A DNA stretch of 64,000 nt, from contig CANMWA010000001.1 of the NCBI GenBank assembly GCA_947501475.1, positions 124,001-188,000 on the forward strand, read 5' to 3'. The first letter of the stretch is position 1, and every line of letters begins with the position of its first letter. A program made the position numbers and the translations under genes. Below are positions 60,068-64,000 of the stretch, piece after piece. The DNA is from an uncultured Aquimarina sp. Lineage in GTDB: Bacteria > Bacteroidota > Bacteroidia > Flavobacteriales > Flavobacteriaceae. The notes beneath the pieces were generated by a model. The model ran no database searches and was not told where the DNA came from. It saw only the letters and a program-made list of their open reading frames with translations.

Positions 60068-60555
60068 GTTTAATTTTCTTAACATTTTTGTTCATAATTC
60101 TCTTGTTTTTTTAAGCAAAAAAGACAATTTTTTTTACACTTAATCGAAAAAAGTTGCCTTTTTTAGGGTTTTTAATAGGTTAAAAATGTTCAAAAAGTTA
60201 AAATTTTTGAAGTAAATTTAGTTGTTTATAATCATTTTATAGTTAAGTATTTGGGGAAATTTTAACTCAAAATAGCGAACACATACACTTTTTTATTGAC
60301 ATATAAAATACTGATTAACATAATTTTATGTATATTAATGTGATTTTAAAGATTAAATAGTTTCTATTTTGAATTGGGCAGTTTGCTGTAGGTCAGAAAA
60401 TTATTACAAAAAAAATTAAAATTTTAGTTTGATATAAACATTTAATTTATAATTTTATGTCTTGGTAAAAAATATATTAACAATATTATTAACAGGCGCC
60501 CCAAATCGCTGAAATAATATAAGTGTATCCGCCCAAATAATTTAAGTGTGATATC
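60068..60555. other. Long AT-rich leader region of the T9SS pair
   Basis: No ORF is seen. The 488-bp region is rich in poly-A/T tracts and carries a 15-bp direct repeat next to the start codon (60512-60549). It probably includes the promoter and a long leader for the surface protein gene, but no TAnnTTTG element is convincing. Confidence 0.4.
60512..60549 (+). repeat. Direct repeat AAATAATWTAAGTGT upstream of the T9SS surface protein
   Basis: The two copies (60512-60526 and 60535-60549) differ at one base and start 23 bp apart. The second ends 6 bp before the ATG at 60556. They may be an operator or a leader element affecting translation. Confidence 0.55.
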
Positions 60556-62613
60556 ATGAGAAATAAACTTAACCTAATATTGATTGTCTGTGCGCTATGG
60601 TTCATGAATTTTAATGAACTTTTGGCACAAAGAACTATTGGCCAGCCACAATTGGTAGAGTTTGCTGCTTGTGCTGATCCATCATTCAATCAATATAACG
60701 TTACAGCCACACTGTCTCCAGGAGGTGCGCTTCCAAACGATAATCAATATATACTTCAGCGCTCAGACGCTAATGGTAGTTTTGATGATGCCTCTTTAAT
60801 AGTTGAGCTTGCAAGAGTGACTGGGCCAAACAATGGTTCGGCTGCAGAGCTTGATATTCTTTTTGAAAATTTTTCAATACCAGTAGACTCTAATAGCGAC
60901 ACCTATAAATTAAGAGTGGTTACCTCTTCAGAACCACAGATAATCAGTGCTATTTCTAACGACGAATCAATGCACTTTTTTAGAAATGATCTCGATTTAT
61001 TCTTAAACGAAAGAAGAGATGTTATTTTTTGTGACGTCACTTCTTTTACCAAAACACTATCTATAAGATTAGAAGATTTGGATGGGAACGATGTTAATGC
61101 TGATGATTTTGAATGGGAATGGTTTAGAGATGGCGCTCAAATTGCAGGAGAGTCTGGATCAAGTATAGACATAACTACAGTAGGAAATTATTTTGCCAGG
61201 ATACCTTTAGGGGGCTGTCAAAACTTTTTTGTTTTTGAAGAAACAAACCGTGTAGATGTTAGTATCGTTAATGTTGCTGATGTTTTTATTGAAACACCTT
61301 CTCCAGATTTTTCATTTTGTCCTAATGAAATCAAAGTTCTTAACTCTTCCGAAACAAGTAATAGATACAGATACCAATGGATTAAAGATGGTGTTGATAT
61401 TGAAGGGGAAACAAGTACTTCTATTACCTTGGATGATAACAATTTTGGAGGCGAATATACATTAAGAATAGTGTTTAGTGAAGATTGTACATTAATAACA
61501 AACCCCGTAACAGTTAATAACGAGGGGTCTTCAATTACAGTACCATTACCCGAAAACCTTATTCTTTTACCAACACAAACAATACCGTTAGAAATAACTA
61601 CAGATGCGCCAGCAGGAAGTATAGTAAGTTGGTTTGCTCAAACGAGTTTACAACAACAAGGACCATTAAGCGGAACCACCAGTTCATTTGATGCTAGATT
61701 GGTAGGGGATTATAGAGTAGAAATACTTGCGACAGATGCCTGTAATAGTTTTTTGGTTTCAGAAACCGAGTTATTTGCACCCGTTGGGTTTGAAGTCGTA
61801 ATCGGAACCCAAAATCAAGATGACAGTTGTGACTTAGAAACATTTAATCTCGAGTTAATAGATATATTAGGCGAAACCACCTCAGGGCTCAAGGTCCCCT
61901 TGACCGAAGACCAATTAGATTTCTTCGATTATGAATGGTTTAGGAACGGGGTCACGACAGGAAATACAACCAGGACAATAGAAGTAGATCGGTCTGATGG
62001 AGATGCAGTATACACCTTAAGCGCAGATCTGCGTTCCGGTGGGTTTCCAGACACAATATCTAATGAATTTTCAGTCGCTTTTTTACCAGGCGACATTGCT
62101 ATTTTAGCGAGCCCCGAAAGTTTTTCAGAATCAGTTACCGAGATCACACTATCTGTTCCTCAAAATGATAGTTATACATATCAGTGGTTTACAGTTGTGG
62201 ATGGAGAAGATGTTAATGCTAATGAAGGAACAACAAACACTTTAATTATAACTGCAGAAGGAGAATATTTTGTGAGAATAATCACACCGTTTTGTACAAC
62301 TACACTTTCGATAGTGATTGGAAACACACCTCCACCGCCTGGCATTGCAGATATTATCCCTAATGTCGTTACACCATTTAATGCAGATAATCAAAATGAT
62401 AGTTGGGTGTTACCAGAGGCATTAACTGGTCAGCAGGATGTAGAAGTGACAATATATGATCGAAATGGGCGAGTTGATTTTAATACAGTCAATTATCAAG
62501 GAGATTGGCCACTACCAGCGTCAAAATCTGGTGGCAAGAGCCCGATTTATTATTATATAATTACAAAAAATAATTCCGTAGTCAGAAAAGGTTCGATAAC
62601 GGTAATGAGATAA
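60556..62613 (+). CDS. Surface protein with type B T9SS sorting domain
   Basis: The 685-aa product has a signal peptide ending LLAQR, several Ig/PKD-like beta domains with recurring elements (YQWIKDGVDI, YEWFRNG, YQWFTVVDGED; GNYFARI, GEYFVRI), and a C-terminal type B sorting domain (IIPNVVTPFNADNQND, VTIYDRNGRV, YYYIITKNNS). Type B cargo is handled by PorP/SprF-type proteins, and one is encoded 4 bp downstream. It is probably a secreted adhesin; the ligand is unknown. Confidence 0.88.
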   Translation: MRNKLNLILIVCALWFMNFNELLAQRTIGQPQLVEFAACADPSFNQYNVTATLSPGGALPNDNQYILQRSDANGSFDDASLIVELARVTGPNNGSAAELDILFENFSIPVDSNSDTYKLRVVTSSEPQIISAISNDESMHFFRNDLDLFLNERRDVIFCDVTSFTKTLSIRLEDLDGNDVNADDFEWEWFRDGAQIAGESGSSIDITTVGNYFARIPLGGCQNFFVFEETNRVDVSIVNVADVFIETPSPDFSFCPNEIKVLNSSETSNRYRYQWIKDGVDIEGETSTSITLDDNNFGGEYTLRIVFSEDCTLITNPVTVNNEGSSITVPLPENLILLPTQTIPLEITTDAPAGSIVSWFAQTSLQQQGPLSGTTSSFDARLVGDYRVEILATDACNSFLVSETELFAPVGFEVVIGTQNQDDSCDLETFNLELIDILGETTSGLKVPLTEDQLDFFDYEWFRNGVTTGNTTRTIEVDRSDGDAVYTLSADLRSGGFPDTISNEFSVAFLPGDIAILASPESFSESVTEITLSVPQNDSYTYQWFTVVDGEDVNANEGTTNTLIITAEGEYFVRIITPFCTTTLSIVIGNTPPPPGIADIIPNVVTPFNADNQNDSWVLPEALTGQQDVEVTIYDRNGRVDFNTVNYQGDWPLPASKSGGKSPIYYYIITKNNSVVRKGSITVMR

Positions 62614-62617
62614 TTTT

Positions 62618-64000
62618 ATGGGCAGAAGATTACTTTTATTAATGATATTTTTATCCTTTAGCTTTGTTAGAGGACAAGAAGAGAGCAAAACAACACTTGG
62701 AGTACTTCCTACAGATGTTCCTACTCACAACTTGGTAAAATACAACCGTTTTTATTTTAACCCAACTTTTTCTTTAGTACGTGAAAATAAAAAGTCTGTC
62801 AATGTATACAGTAAGGTACAATGGGCAGGGTTTAATGATAACCCCCAGACATATCTTATTAACTATACCGCAAATTTTGATGAAAAAACAGGCGTTTCTA
62901 TAGGTTTGCATCAACAAAACGAAGGAATTTATAGATATTTTGGAGGGATTGCCAACTTTGCATATAATGTCGAATTTGATAGGGATATGAGTTTAACCTT
63001 TGGACTAAACCTTGGTTTCTCTCAAAGTGGAATTAAATCTAACATAGATGCCGCTCAAAATACACTAAACAATGGACAAATAGTTGTTAGCGACCAGGTT
63101 ATCCTTAACTATGAAAACAGCTCTGTTTTTCAATTAACACCAGGAGTGAATTTTAATTATGCAGAGTTTGATGTTGGAGTTTCTGTAGTTAACCTAGCAG
63201 CATACAATCTTAGCGCAAGTGAATTGTTAACTGACAACATGGCTTTTACAGGGCATGTAATGTATACCAGAAGCCTCGAAAGAAGATCAGACAAAACAAT
63301 CAGAGGTATGGCATATGCCAATATGCTACCAGACTCGGGCTCAGAAGCAGAATTAGAGTCAAACTCAAGCCTTAGATATGGTGGTAATGTAATCGTAGAA
63401 CTTCCAGAACTAGGTTGGGCACAAGCTGGCTATAATAGCTTTTATGGAGTTTCGTTAGGTATTGGTGGCAATATTACATCAAATGTTTCTATAGGGTATA
63501 CTTATGAAATGGGATTAGGAGACACAGGCGAATTTGGATCGACACACGAAGTAGGTCTAGCTTATAATTTTGAAACCGAAAAACCAAGACGAAGAGGAGC
63601 TCCAAAATCAAGTACGCAAAAAGCATATGAAGCACGAGATTCTGAAATTAGAAGGCTGAAAAAAGAAATTTTAGAACAAAATAAAATCATAAGAGAGCTT
63701 CAAGATGAAAATGGAGAAACGAAGAGCCAGGAACAAAGAGCAATGAGTGAACTCGAAAGATCTATAGCCGAAGCTAAAGCGAAAGAAGCTAAAGCCTTAA
63801 GTGAGCTTGAGTTGCAACGTGAAGAAGAAGTAAAACTACTTAACAAAAAAGCTGAAGAAGAGCGCTTAGCTGCACAAAAAGACATAGAGCGAGAAGATAA
63901 CCAACAAGAAGCTGCAGGTCAGAAAGCCGAAGAAGAAAGAATTGCTTCAGAAGAAGCGGCCAGAGAAGCAGAAGCAGCAAAACAACAAGCCGAAGAAGAA
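62618..64000 (+). CDS. PorP/SprF family T9SS membrane protein with charged extension, truncated by window end
   Basis: The frame is open from ATG 62618 to the window end (461 codons, no stop). A signal peptide (LLLLMIFLSFSFVRGQ) precedes a PorP/SprF beta-barrel (about 30-325: KYNRFYFNPTFSLV, GINFNYAEFDVGVSV-like, GVSLGIGGNITSNVSIGYTYE, GSTHEVGLAYNF). From about 330 the sequence becomes a basic/acidic coiled coil (RDSEIRRLKKEILEQNK, then many EEER/EAAR units). Usual family members end near 300-340 aa, so the extension is unusual. It partners the type B cargo gene upstream. Confidence 0.88.
   Translation, partial: MGRRLLLLMIFLSFSFVRGQEESKTTLGVLPTDVPTHNLVKYNRFYFNPTFSLVRENKKSVNVYSKVQWAGFNDNPQTYLINYTANFDEKTGVSIGLHQQNEGIYRYFGGIANFAYNVEFDRDMSLTFGLNLGFSQSGIKSNIDAAQNTLNNGQIVVSDQVILNYENSSVFQLTPGVNFNYAEFDVGVSVVNLAAYNLSASELLTDNMAFTGHVMYTRSLERRSDKTIRGMAYANMLPDSGSEAELESNSSLRYGGNVIVELPELGWAQAGYNSFYGVSLGIGGNITSNVSIGYTYEMGLGDTGEFGSTHEVGLAYNFETEKPRRRGAPKSSTQKAYEARDSEIRRLKKEILEQNKIIRELQDENGETKSQEQRAMSELERSIAEAKAKEAKALSELELQREEEVKLLNKKAEEERLAAQKDIEREDNQQEAAGQKAEEERIASEEAAREAEAAKQQAEEE

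Overview
The window looks like chromosomal DNA of a marine-type member of the Flavobacteriaceae (Bacteroidota). The evidence is low G+C with A-rich ribosome-binding regions, promoters of the Bacteroidota form TTG-N(17-23)-TAnnTTTG, many lipoproteins with an LxxC lipobox, type IX secretion (T9SS) sorting domains of both classes, a PorP/SprF protein, a TonB receptor with an N-terminal carboxypeptidase-regulatory domain, and lineage families such as DUF2480, DUF3078, DUF4175, DUF5689 and DUF2007. I cannot name a genus with confidence.

Region by region: 0-8.6 kb is the SUF iron-sulfur cluster locus (sufC, sufD, sufS, then sufE, sufT-like, a thioesterase and DUF2480). It is interrupted by three exported-protein genes, one of which appears frameshifted. 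8.8-11.4 kb holds two DUF3078 outer-membrane paralogs around a GNAT acetyltransferase, followed by hflX. 12.7-26.2 kb is a nuclease-rich accessory region: three endonuclease/exonuclease/phosphatase (EEP) proteins (one cytosolic, one giant T9SS-secreted, one exported), a DUF5689 lipoprotein and a TonB receptor. A REP-type Y1 transposase (RAYT) sits in the middle with four matching palindromes, each placed just 3' of a gene. 26.2-32.7 kb carries transport and stress genes (CPA/RCK antiporter, a universal stress protein joined to a SulP transporter, an MBL hydrolase). 32.7-38.4 kb holds envelope proteases (S8, M1, S41) with rnpA.

38.4-45.3 kb has an rpiB-CDF-elaA operon, an AT-rich 547-bp gap with a perfect DnaA box, DUF2007, an unlisted 59-aa membrane protein, rnr, a DUF2807 protein, a LysE exporter and tRNA-Cys. 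45.4-51.4 kb holds folB, both glutaminyl- and glutamyl-tRNA synthetase genes and an SPFH protein. 51.6-60 kb contains a 1134-aa DUF4175 protein, ybeY, mnmG, a methyltransferase and an OmpH-like lipoprotein. Three perfect parS sites lie between ybeY and mnmG and a fourth lies after the next gene, so this segment is probably near the replication origin. The window ends in a T9SS pair: a type-B-sorted surface protein and its PorP/SprF partner, the latter with a long charged C-terminal extension that runs off the end.

The most noteworthy observations are the RAYT/REP arrangement with palindromes tied to stop codons, a duplicated 36-bp upstream module that likely co-regulates the TonB operon and an orphan lipoprotein, the parS cluster in which one site encodes the C-terminus of YbeY, the nuclease/uptake locus, and an A8-tract frameshift in a DUF4377 gene. 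All function calls are from reading translated sequence; no database search was run.
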